Shown here: one piece after another, positions 37,196 to 44,642 of the stretch | How positions within the stretch are numbered: the stretch's first letter is position 1 | Layout of the letters: each line of letters starts with the position of its first letter | Source: Halorarum salinum | GTDB lineage: Archaea; Halobacteriota; Halobacteria; Halobacteriales; Haloferacaceae | DNA: 64,000 nucleotides | Assembly: GCF_013402875.1 (NCBI RefSeq) | Contig: NZ_CP058579.1 | Span: forward strand, 2,170,001 to 2,234,000 | Direction of reading: 5' to 3' | Translations under genes and position numbers: made by a program | Notes under the pieces: generated by a model | Seen by the model: only the letters and a program-made list of their open reading frames with translations | What the model was told of the DNA's origin: nothing | Database searches by the model: none

Positions 37196-37375
37196 ATGGT
37201 CGGAATCAAGGGCCGCTTCGCGGACACCCGGACTACCCAACAAAAGAACGGGTCCATCACGGTGACCGTCCCGGCACCGCTGGCGCACGAATGGGAGCTC
37301 GAGGACGGCGACGAACTTCTCTTTCTCGCGACCGAAGGCGACGATCGGGCCGAAGTGCAGCGGCCGTCGAAGTAA
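37196..37375 (+). CDS. AbrB/SpoVT-like small DNA-binding protein
   Basis: A 59-aa protein, too short for usual filters. It reads MVGIKGRFADTRTTQQK, then SITVTVPAPLAHEWELEDGD and ELLFLATE, the swapped-hairpin AbrB pattern: ITVTVP near the start and WELEDGDELLF typical of the second strand. It is divergently placed to the long membrane operon with its own TATA box, so it is the most likely repressor or switch of that operon, or an antitoxin-type protein. The latter would need a toxin partner, which is not seen. Confidence 0.7.
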   Translation: MVGIKGRFADTRTTQQKNGSITVTVPAPLAHEWELEDGDELLFLATEGDDRAEVQRPSK

Positions 37376-38052
37376 CGGGCACCTCGAAAGCATATCGCCT
37401 CATCGCCTGTTCTCGCCACTTCCTGGAAGTGGCATCTACCACAACAACACAAAGTGGTATCGTGAACAGTGTATCCGAGCTGCGGTAGGTGTCCTCTCGC
37501 CTGGCGGATCCATGGGGCGGATATCAGTAGTTGAAAACACGCCTATTCTATTCAGTAGTGCTTCCAAGCTCTGGTCGGTATTAGAAGAGGGCTCAGAGCA
37601 AGAGGAATACCGTTGTCCACACACGTAAGAATACAATCAATTTGGCCTTCAGACTCAGATATTAGGCTCTGTTGAAATCCTCTGAAACTGATAGAGCCGG
37701 TGTGCGAGATACAGAGGATATATTCAGCAAACTCGTGGTATTCGTTTCACTCTCCAAGTGGTGGAACAACTGTTAGGTAGGTCTGCGAACCTAACTACGG
37801 TGTCTTGACAAGCAGTTTCCGGCTCGTTTGCAGGCCTGTGAGCTCTCCAACGAGAAACATTTCGCTCAGTCCGTTCGTTGGCGTGCTCGTCAGTCTCGAC
37901 GACGCCGCGAGGCACACCCTCGTCTCTAGACGCCGGTGGATGCGCTCTGGAGTTCCGGCATCTATCAGCTGCTGCTTTGAAGCTCCACAGGAGGATTGAA
38001 TCTCATTTCAGTCCACCAAAGATACTTTATAAAACAGTGATGATTCCAGTCC
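37376..38052. other. AT-rich intergenic region with an IS6-like end
   Basis: About 680 nt with no supported gene. It contains ggctctgttgaaat at 37665-37678, close to the terminal repeat of IS6-family transposons (listed separately), and an imperfect hairpin gttaggt...acctaac near 37770-37795. A TATA box tttataaaa (38026-38034) serves the next gene. The sequence may be remnants of deleted genes or IS copies. Confidence 0.4.
37665..37678 (+). mobile_element. Solitary IS6-like terminal repeat
   Basis: ggctctgttgaaat resembles the IS6-family terminal inverted repeat (bacterial members have GG(C/T)xCTGTTGCAAA). No transposase lies nearby and no opposite end was found within 1 kb. A second such end occurs at 60226-60239 in the same orientation. 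This is a likely scar, not a live element. Confidence 0.45.
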
Positions 38053-39561
38053 GTGCTTAGCGCTCGAGCCCTCCAACTGACAGTAATACTGCTCGCTGCT
38101 GTCGCCCCTGTCACAGGCGCCGCAGTGGCGCCGTCTGATTCCGCCGCCGCAATCACTCCTCACGACAAAGTCGAGGATCCGGACGGAAACATCACCATCC
38201 TCCGCGGCCCCGGATCGCTGTACAAGTCAATTGATGCCCCCAGCGATCTCACGGCTGCACGCGACGACGGCCGGCTCCGAACCCCCGAGTCTCTGGCTCC
38301 TGGCGATCTCCTCTCACTTCAGTTCGACTCCGAGCGCGTCGCCGACACCTACACTGCAACGAATGGCACGAACCCGACTGACCGGTTCTTCCGAATGCTG
38401 GAGTCGTCTGCGACCAACTTCAGTATCATCGGTCTGAATCACGGTACAGGACAGCTTCCCTCGAAGTTCGCCCTGAATCGGAGCAACGTCAAGGTACTCT
38501 ACAACGCCAGTTCAGACACGTTTTCACTCCTCGTCGACACCACCAACGTCTCCGTCGTCAATCGAGAGTCCGGTGACCAGATTCGACAGACGCTCGAACA
38601 TCGAGAGTTCCAGGCCATCCTCGAAATTTCGACCGAGAACAGTACTCGCGTCTTGGCTGGCTCGTCGCAGTTCACCGGTATCGGCGCCAGACTAGAAAGC
38701 CCGATGGAGGGAGTGCAGATTGCGGGGCTTTTGACCCCCACCGTGACGACGAGTGAAGCCCAGAATCTGACTCTCACTGGCACGACGCCGTTCCTTCCCA
38801 GCACGAATATCACAATTCGAGCCGAAGCGGCTGACAGCCCGTCGATGGTGACGCGAACCGTCCAAACTCAGAACGCGAACGCGTCGACGGACGGCTTCGG
38901 ACCCAGTGCGTTCCAAACGACGCTTCCCCTCAGGGACGTCAACCGCAACTCTACCGTCGATATCACGGTCGTCACGGAGGGTACCGTCCTCGCCGAACAG
39001 ACCCTGCTTGTTGGGAAGCCAGCGAAGATGTACAACACCTCAGCTCGGTTGGTAACGTCGGGGCCGCACGAAGGCGAGGTGGCGGTCACCGCAACCATGC
39101 GGCTGCCAGAACCGGGCTTGTTGCTGGTGTACATCGACGGGGAGCCTCAGACGGTTTCGGTTCCCGAACACGAAGCTGTCGAGCGCACCCTCTACGTCAG
39201 CCAGGAGGCGGTCGACGACCATCATAACGTGTACGTTCTGACGATATGGGACCGGAACGAGAATGGCGTCTACGACCCAGACATCGACACGATGTTCCGG
39301 ACGACGGCCGACGTTGGTGCGTCAGCTCAGGACATCGAGCTTGACACGCAGATTCGGGTCGACGGCTGGCCGCCGAAGACGACGAGGCGGACGACTGAGC
39401 AACCTGCAACCACCACCTCCGGAACGTCGAGCACACCAACGGGCGGGACCCCCACAGCGCCCACGACCTCGGAGCCGTCATCGACGACGATTCCTGGCTT
39501 CGGGTTTGGTGTCGGCCTTGCTGGCATCGTCGCTGCTGCGCTACTCGCCATGCGCAATTAG
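38053..39561 (+). CDS. Secreted PGF-CTERM surface protein (BGTF-like)
   Basis: A 502-aa protein with GTG start, signal peptide (QLTVILLAAVAPVTGAAVA), a long extracellular domain with strands typical of haloarchaeal BGTF surface domains, then a Thr/Pro-rich stalk (TTTSGTSSTPTGGT) and a C-terminal PGF-CTERM sorting signal: PGFGFGVGLAGIVAAALLA plus a short basic end. Archaeosortase A is known to process this signal and link the protein to lipid. A TATA box is about 20 nt upstream. Lower GC than the core. Cargo, unclear role. Confidence 0.78.
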   Translation: MLSARALQLTVILLAAVAPVTGAAVAPSDSAAAITPHDKVEDPDGNITILRGPGSLYKSIDAPSDLTAARDDGRLRTPESLAPGDLLSLQFDSERVADTYTATNGTNPTDRFFRMLESSATNFSIIGLNHGTGQLPSKFALNRSNVKVLYNASSDTFSLLVDTTNVSVVNRESGDQIRQTLEHREFQAILEISTENSTRVLAGSSQFTGIGARLESPMEGVQIAGLLTPTVTTSEAQNLTLTGTTPFLPSTNITIRAEAADSPSMVTRTVQTQNANASTDGFGPSAFQTTLPLRDVNRNSTVDITVVTEGTVLAEQTLLVGKPAKMYNTSARLVTSGPHEGEVAVTATMRLPEPGLLLVYIDGEPQTVSVPEHEAVERTLYVSQEAVDDHHNVYVLTIWDRNENGVYDPDIDTMFRTTADVGASAQDIELDTQIRVDGWPPKTTRRTTEQPATTTSGTSSTPTGGTPTAPTTSEPSSTTIPGFGFGVGLAGIVAAALLAMRN

Positions 39562-40009
39562 TGGCGTAGGTAGTTTTCCCAAACCGCGCCCTAGCTGATT
39601 TGATAAGAGACTCCTGAGCCGGTGTCGCAGCATGCCGGATTATACGAAACAGCGTCTTTCTGAAACAGCCGTTCGGGAGAGATGCGAAAGAATCAATTGA
39701 ATCGGTGACGAACGCCGAAATAATGTCCCCAGAAACGATGTTTATCAGTAGTTGGTAGCACGGTTTCTTTATTCAGTGAGAAGAGTGAAATTCGCGTTCA
39801 GTATAGGTGGTGTACTTAACAGGCGTACCACGAATCAATCGAACCGTCTTCTTTTATCGCAATACCGATATCTTCACTGTCACAGTCGATGTCTAAATCG
39901 GGTGTATACTTCCACGTAGCGGAGCTACCTTCTAGAGTAAAAGCAGTCACTGTTGACGGGGTCGCTTGGAGTTCGAGGCCGAACTCGCCGCTCGCGTGGA
40001 GGCTGAGTC
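39562..40009. other. AT-rich junction region
   Basis: This 448-nt segment carries the left arm of a 33-bp inverted repeat (39744-39776), and the 3' tail of a lost gene (from about 39957) that enters the RAMP-like operon. Otherwise it has no gene. A TATA-like cttttatcg lies at 39851-39859. Confidence 0.4.
39744..39776 (+). repeat. Left 33-bp inverted repeat flanking the RAMP-like genes
   Basis: Its reverse complement (ctgaataaagaaaccgtgct...) matches 41721-41753 at 29 of 33 positions by eye. The two arms enclose about 2 kb containing two complete RAMP-like genes and no transposase. Arms of this kind look like IS ends or MITE ends. Confidence 0.65.
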
Positions 40010-40013
40010 GTGA
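39957..40013 (+). pseudogene. C-terminal tail of a lost upstream gene
   Basis: The frame ending TGA at 40011-40013 reads GRLEFEAELAARVEAES, an amphipathic, codon-biased haloarchaeal end, and is stopped upstream by a TGA at 39954-39956. It shares the GTGA junction with the next gene, as an operon partner would. The rest of the gene is absent; the GC and codon use of these 18 codons match the RAMP-like genes, not the AT-rich junction. Confidence 0.5.
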
Positions 40014-40750
40014 CGGACGCGATGCTCGCCGCCTTCCGGCACGACGCCCACAAGTTCACCGGCGAGAGCCACGGTGACGCCTGCGAGGAGTTCGCTGGCG
40101 TTCCCGTGAACCAGTCGGTTCCGGAGGGCGCAGACTGTGATGCAGCGGCGCTCTCGCGGCCTCAGCACAAGCAGGAGCAGACCGTCCCGACCCACGACGA
40201 TCACTACCGGCTGTCCCTGCTCACCGGTGAGACCGCCTACGACCCCGTCGAGTTCTCGCGGGCGACCATCGAGAGCGAAGTCCGCGACCTCTTCGCCGTC
40301 GAACAGGCTGAGACCGCGCACGAGCGGTGGCTGGCGTCCGACGTTGCCGCCGCGTTCAACGAGTCGGTCTACCACCCGTACACGAGCCTCAAGTACCACA
40401 CGCTGCTCGTGGCAGCGCTGCTGGACAACTACCGTGCCGGGAACGAGTTCCCCGATCTCCGGCTCATCGTTGAGCCGGCGGGCGAGGTCGTCCCGTTCCG
40501 CACCGTCTTCGACGGTGAGCGGTTTGCGCTCCGCATCGGTATCGAGGACGGCGACTGTCCGTCAGCTCGCCTCGGGAGTCGTCCGTGGCGGTCGTGGGCG
40601 TCGGCGTGGAACCGCCTCACTGCGCACCCACTCGACACCGGCCACGATAAGTACGACATGACGCTCGATGCGAACCTGCGACGGACGCAGTCTTGGAGCA
40701 CGGCGCTCCAGTACATCGAGGACTACCACGAGTGGAGGCCCAACCGATGA
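40010..40750 (+). CDS. Hypothetical partner of the RAMP-like gene
   Basis: A 246-aa protein with GTG start. Segments: GESHGDACEEFAG, SLLTGETAYDPVEFSRATIES, VYHPYTSLKYHTLLVAALLDNY, and a mostly helical C-terminal half ending ALQYIEDYHEWRPNR. The Tyr/His-rich helix block could be RNA-binding, but no RAMP loop is seen. It overlaps the next gene by 4 nt (ATGA). Could be a small-subunit-type helical protein of a RAMP complex. This is inferred from position. Confidence 0.6.
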   Translation: MTDAMLAAFRHDAHKFTGESHGDACEEFAGVPVNQSVPEGADCDAAALSRPQHKQEQTVPTHDDHYRLSLLTGETAYDPVEFSRATIESEVRDLFAVEQAETAHERWLASDVAAAFNESVYHPYTSLKYHTLLVAALLDNYRAGNEFPDLRLIVEPAGEVVPFRTVFDGERFALRIGIEDGDCPSARLGSRPWRSWASAWNRLTAHPLDTGHDKYDMTLDANLRRTQSWSTALQYIEDYHEWRPNR

Positions 40751-41652
40751 CGGCGATTCAGCAGGTGCTGTGGGAGCTGCGGATGGACTACATCGGCCAC
40801 CCGTACTACGTCTCGGGGAACGCCATTCTGCACGCCCTCAGCCAGCACCTCGATCCCGAGACCCACGCGGCGGTGTCGGCCAGTCACGGCGTCTTCGTCC
40901 CCGGCCAGTTCGGGACGTTCCCCGAGGAACACAGTCAGTCGGGCATCCGCCCGTACCTCGGGAGCGGTCTCCCCGACGTCGAGGCCTACGACGACCTGTT
41001 CCTCCAGCGGGAGGCGATGCACCCGTGGCTACTGGATACGCGCGCCCGGGACGCACTGAACACCCACGATCTCCGCGTCCACGGCGGCCACCCGGCGCTC
41101 GCTCACGAGACCATCATGGGCCGCCGGGAAGACCAGCGGAAACAGCAGCAGACGACGAAGTGGTACGTCCACGCCTACCTGCACGCCGATGACCCGACGG
41201 TTCTCCCGCTCGACGAGGACGTGCTGGAGGGCCTCCAGTTCGGCGGCAAGCGCAACTACGGCTACGGCGAGGTCGAGCTGAAGGACACGCAGATGGTTGA
41301 CCTCGACGAACTGGACTACTCACGGCTCGAAGGCGCGGAGACGTACCTCATCGAGTTGGTGACGCCGTTCGTCCTAGCGTCGGAGTATCCAGAGGCGAAC
41401 GACCGCACTATCCCGTGGTGGTGGGCTGAGAACCGCGACGATCTCCGGCTCCGCGAAGAGAAGATACTGGAGCAACGCGAGGTGTTCCGGCTGGAGACGG
41501 TCGATCACGGTCAGGTCGTGAAGTATCTCGGCGACCGACCGGTGGAGACCGCGAAGAACGGCCTCCAGCGGGTCGGGTCTCACTCCCGGTACGGCTTCGG
41601 AGAACTGCGGCTGAAGCCCCTCGGCGAACAGTATCAAGAACCAGAGAAGTAA
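40747..41652 (+). CDS. RAMP-like (Cas5/Cas6/Cas7-type) protein with two Gly-rich loops
   Basis: A 301-aa protein. Residues 16-24 read GHPYYVSGNA, then ILHALSQHL, the place where RAMP proteins have a G/S-rich hairpin before a helix. Two glycine-rich loops follow, one in each presumed RRM-like half: FGGKRNYGYGEVEL near residue 165 and GSHSRYGFGELRLKPL near residue 280. These G-rich loops define RAMPs (Cas5/6/7 and relatives). No CRISPR array, cas1/2/3 or effector is nearby. HRAMP modules (RAMP genes without CRISPR, described in haloarchaea) fit best. Confidence 0.6.
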   Translation: MTAIQQVLWELRMDYIGHPYYVSGNAILHALSQHLDPETHAAVSASHGVFVPGQFGTFPEEHSQSGIRPYLGSGLPDVEAYDDLFLQREAMHPWLLDTRARDALNTHDLRVHGGHPALAHETIMGRREDQRKQQQTTKWYVHAYLHADDPTVLPLDEDVLEGLQFGGKRNYGYGEVELKDTQMVDLDELDYSRLEGAETYLIELVTPFVLASEYPEANDRTIPWWWAENRDDLRLREEKILEQREVFRLETVDHGQVVKYLGDRPVETAKNGLQRVGSHSRYGFGELRLKPLGEQYQEPEK

Positions 41653-41720
41653 CGACTAACAGGCCACCAATGCAACACCAGAATCAGGATGAATCGGGCA
41701 AGAAAAATACAGCGGTGCGG

Positions 41721-41753
41721 CTGAATAAAGAAATCGTATTACCAACAACTGAT
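41721..41753 (-). repeat. Right 33-bp inverted repeat flanking the RAMP-like genes
   Basis: Inverted partner of 39744-39776. It lies 69 nt beyond the RAMP stop codon. The rest of the 343-nt gap to 41995 holds no gene; a palindrome gggcatgccc lies at 41875-41884. Confidence 0.6.
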
Positions 41754-41995
41754 ATTCAGACCCAACTCAGTGGGAGTGAAACTCCGTCTATCCAGTCGTA
41801 TTAACGAAGTAGTGAGTGAAGTGCGAATTTGACCATCAGTTTTCATTATATGCAAACTGTGCTACCGGCTATGTGGGCATGCCCAAGGGGATGACAGGGA
41901 TATCCCGAACCGGCTTCAGCGGTAGAATCTCTCTTGGAGCCGGTTCCCCATTTCGATATACGTAGTGGTGAAAATCGATTGTCCTCGCAGTACGG

Positions 41996-42820
41996 CTATG
42001 AAGAGGAAATCTTTGGCTGTCGTTTGACTTTGGCCTTTAGCTTTGACCGCGGAATTGATTCTCGGTCTGCCTTCTCATGGCAGTTAGGACAAAGAACGAT
42101 CAAGTTATTGGGCTTGTTCGGTCCACCCTCGCGACGTGGTTGAATGTGGTGGACATGAGGATGGTCAAAGCTCTCTTCACACCATTCGCATTGCTGGGAA
42201 GCACGGTCAAAGATCAGCTTGTTCTTCAATTTCTCGGGAGCCGGTGGGGTTCTCTTTTTCTGGTTCGTAGAGTCCTGCGATGAGTTCTCGTCAACAGCTA
42301 CTAGGAACTCAAAGGCCTCAGACCACCCTTCAGTTTTGTAGATGACCGCGGCCCATGCGAAAATTGCTACACCGCCTAATGCCAAAACTGCACTGAATAA
42401 GAACGTAGGTGAGTTAGGTGCAAACCCGGTTGTCTGAAGGAAGATTCCACCGGTTACAAGAAGAGCAACGGCGATTCCACCCGGAGGGAGATCGGTGGCA
42501 TCAAAGTCGCCATCGTCGTTTCCACCGAAGTCAATCATACCCCCGAGGTCGGTTTGGTTACCTGACGCCCCACTGCTGCCAAGCGATCCCATCCCGATTG
42601 GAGGACCACCATGGGCCTTTTCTTCAAACAATCCTTCTGCTTCGGAGTACGAGCTTACCTCCCGAACGGGAACTGCATCGAGAGTTGGACCACCCATCAT
42701 CCCCGTGTTATGATCTGCAGTTAAGACCCTCACCTGGATTTTTCTTTGATAGGTGATCTCGTAAACACCTTCCCCCTGTTTTTCGAGTCGCCAGTCTCCT
42801 TCACGTCGAACAACGCCCAT
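41996..42820 (-). CDS. Membrane-anchored HNH endonuclease
   Basis: A 274-aa protein. The N-terminal half has a short conserved lead (YEITYQRKIQVRVLTADH) and a Gly-rich spacer, then two membrane helices (GGIAVALLVTGGIFLQTTGF, FLFSAVLALGGVAIFAWAAVI). The C-terminal 75 residues form a Cys-rich HNH domain: CEWCEESF, HVHHIQPRREGGPN, NLIVLCPNCHEKAD, with the CxxC zinc knuckles and the H-N-H core. Anchoring an HNH nuclease to the membrane suits a defence role against incoming DNA. AT-richer than core genes. Solitary on the minus strand. Confidence 0.8.
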   Translation of the reverse strand: MGVVRREGDWRLEKQGEGVYEITYQRKIQVRVLTADHNTGMMGGPTLDAVPVREVSSYSEAEGLFEEKAHGGPPIGMGSLGSSGASGNQTDLGGMIDFGGNDDGDFDATDLPPGGIAVALLVTGGIFLQTTGFAPNSPTFLFSAVLALGGVAIFAWAAVIYKTEGWSEAFEFLVAVDENSSQDSTNQKKRTPPAPEKLKNKLIFDRASQQCEWCEESFDHPHVHHIQPRREGGPNKPNNLIVLCPNCHEKADRESIPRSKLKAKVKRQPKISSS

Positions 42821-42953
42821 GTAATTGTGCCATACAGTTCGAGCACAAATAATTTAGTAAAATTAGAATCCTCTGCGTCATCCTATGAGATTAGCTGTGA
42901 AGGAGGGTCAAAATTCGCAGGCACCGAGCCTTTCGACAAATCCAGAGAATCTG

Positions 42954-43253
42954 CTATTCCTCGTCGTTTCCGATGGACCAAGTGGCCGGTTCGTACTGAA
43001 CCGGTAGCTCGTCGACCGCGAGGATCTCCGCGATCTCCGCCGCCGACAACCCCCCGCGCTCGTCCGCGGTCGCGAGGAGATCGCCGAATGCACCGCGTCC
43101 AGGTTCGACGGCGTTCCCGCCGACGAGTCGGAGGTACGCGCGAACGGCGTCGTCGAGGGCCTTTGCTTTGGTGTTCTGGACGGTCCGTTCCTCGAGGTCG
43201 ACGAGCAGCTGGTCGCGACGGCCGGTGAGCCGCCAGCGGAATGAGTCGGGCAT
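42954..43253 (-). CDS. Ribbon-helix-helix-like regulator
   Basis: 99 aa. The first 45 residues (FRWRLTGRRDQLLVDLEER, then NTKAKALDDAVRAYLRLV) fit the RHH plan: a beta strand then two helices. The remaining half (GLSAAEIAEILAVDELPVQYEP) looks like a flexible extension found in haloarchaeal CopG-type proteins. Such proteins are DNA-binding repressors or antitoxins. No toxin is adjacent. An inverted repeat 125-173 nt upstream of the ATG may be its operator. Confidence 0.65.
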   Translation of the reverse strand: MPDSFRWRLTGRRDQLLVDLEERTVQNTKAKALDDAVRAYLRLVGGNAVEPGRGAFGDLLATADERGGLSAAEIAEILAVDELPVQYEPATWSIGNDEE

Positions 43254-43377
43254 TTCTGAACACACACCCCGATTTGGTGGGGTACGCGAGGAACTCAAAC
43301 CGGATGAGTATATAAAGCGGACAGCACGACGGGCGAGATCGGGACGTTGGGCGGGAGAACTACGCGCGTCAGAGGTG

Positions 43378-43426
43378 GAAATTGAACACGGGTCGTGAAA
43401 AGCGACCTCGAAACGTGTTCAATTTC
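43378..43426. promoter_or_regulatory. Perfect 13-bp inverted repeat upstream of the RHH gene
   Basis: gaaattgaacacg (43378-43390) and its exact reverse complement (43414-43426), with a 23-nt spacer. It lies upstream of the RHH-like gene (minus) and just beyond the stop of the convergent-side membrane gene, so it could be an operator for the RHH protein or a transcript hairpin. Gap 43254-43522 holds nothing else. Confidence 0.5.
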
Positions 43427-43522
43427 GGGGTTGGCGATCTTCGGACGTGCGACCCTGTGTTATCGTGTTAATGGACGTTTGGCAGATAGGCTTAGTAGAC
43501 TATAGAGTCTACTTTTGTTATT

Positions 43523-44473
43523 CTATTCTCTCTGGGTCATCTTCGATTCGCTAGTAAGATCTAGAGACTTCTCTACTTTGGAATCTATGGATATGGTTCG
43601 GTCCACACGATTGACAAATGAGTTATACCGCATTTCCCCATTCATTAACTGTCTACACCACAGAGAGCGAATCTGAAAATGTATAACTGTATTATCAGAG
43701 GTCTTTAGGCTAAAATCTGCTTGATTAATGGGGTATGGTGACCGATGAACGACCGAACAAAAGACTACAGCGATACATTTGATGTCTTGTTTTACAGACT
43801 CAGCGAATTCGTACTCAACTTTACAATTGTATTGAAATGCCCCGCCCTCACTGGGCTCATAGTATCCGCCTGTGACCGAAATGCTCTCCGCATCGAGCAT
43901 AAATGCGAAATTCTCAAGAATATCATGCAACTCTGGATCCATATTGGGAAACTCCCGGTTCAAATTACTCGCATTTGGCCAAAGGGCTTCCATCGCGCCA
44001 TAGATCACGAGGGCTACGAGCGCGAATAGCAATATAGCACCGATAAAACCTATTTCAAATAGATGAATGTAGAGGCTATAGACTGCTATTATATACATTG
44101 GAGTTAGTAGCAATTGGAATAATGACAGAACTGCAACGATCACCCCCCAGCGTTTTGAATGCAAATTCCCTTCCTCAAGCATCTCTTGTGAAGATGTCGC
44201 GGAATATTTGTGTGGAGGTTTGTCTCTGTGAAGCATCGTTCCAACACGCTGAATTACCCCCTCATCGCTAAGCTCCCTCTTTTCTTCACCCCCTGGACCA
44301 TACATTGCTTCGCCGGCAGAATGCCGACTTGCTGCTCCAAGCAACGCAACCATTGCAAGCAGCAGATATATCCCCTTCCCCCTTTGCGAAAACAGAAAGA
44401 CGAATGATACAGGGATGATATAATATAGCTCGTAATTTGCCCCAGATCGAGGGATTAGGGAAATAGGATTCAT
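43523..44473 (-). CDS. Membrane hypothetical protein, AT-rich
   Basis: 316 aa. N-terminal helices (YIIPVSFVFLFSQ, GIYLLLAMVALLGAAS), then a central pair (WGVIVAVLSLFQLLLTPMYIIAVYSLY, FIGAILLFALVALVIYGAM), and a 150-residue soluble C-terminal domain (VKYEFAESVKQDIK-like, IHFQIRSLWCRQL). Codon use is distinctly AT-rich compared with the flanking chromosome. No recognised family; an effector with a sensor domain is possible in a defence cluster. Confidence 0.6.
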   Translation of the reverse strand: MNPISLIPRSGANYELYYIIPVSFVFLFSQRGKGIYLLLAMVALLGAASRHSAGEAMYGPGGEEKRELSDEGVIQRVGTMLHRDKPPHKYSATSSQEMLEEGNLHSKRWGVIVAVLSLFQLLLTPMYIIAVYSLYIHLFEIGFIGAILLFALVALVIYGAMEALWPNASNLNREFPNMDPELHDILENFAFMLDAESISVTGGYYEPSEGGAFQYNCKVEYEFAESVKQDIKCIAVVFCSVVHRSPYPINQADFSLKTSDNTVIHFQIRSLWCRQLMNGEMRYNSFVNRVDRTISIDSKVEKSLDLTSESKMTQRE

Positions 44474-44642
44474 GGCCCAAGATATGAAATAGAGGTTATT
44501 AAAATGGAAGTAAAAGGATCTTTGACTTTATGAGTCAGTCAAGGTACTGTAGAGCAATGAGACTTCAAGTCGCAATCTCCGATTATTACTAGGGGAATTC
44601 CTTACCCTCACACTTACAAGTCCTTCCTCAAATTCCAGGTCA

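Noticed and set aside
37668-37740. Complete IS6 transposon
   Set aside because: No transposase frame or opposite end follows the repeat within the nearby sequence.
39889-40077. A 62-aa plus-strand ORF before the RAMP-pair
   Set aside because: It mixes AT-rich junction sequence with an out-of-frame read of the RAMP-pair gene; the true frame there is the 18-codon tail plus the GTG at 40010.
41875-41884. Palindrome gggcatgccc as an operator
   Set aside because: Ten-base palindromes occur by chance at this frequency, and it lies 3' of genes on both sides.
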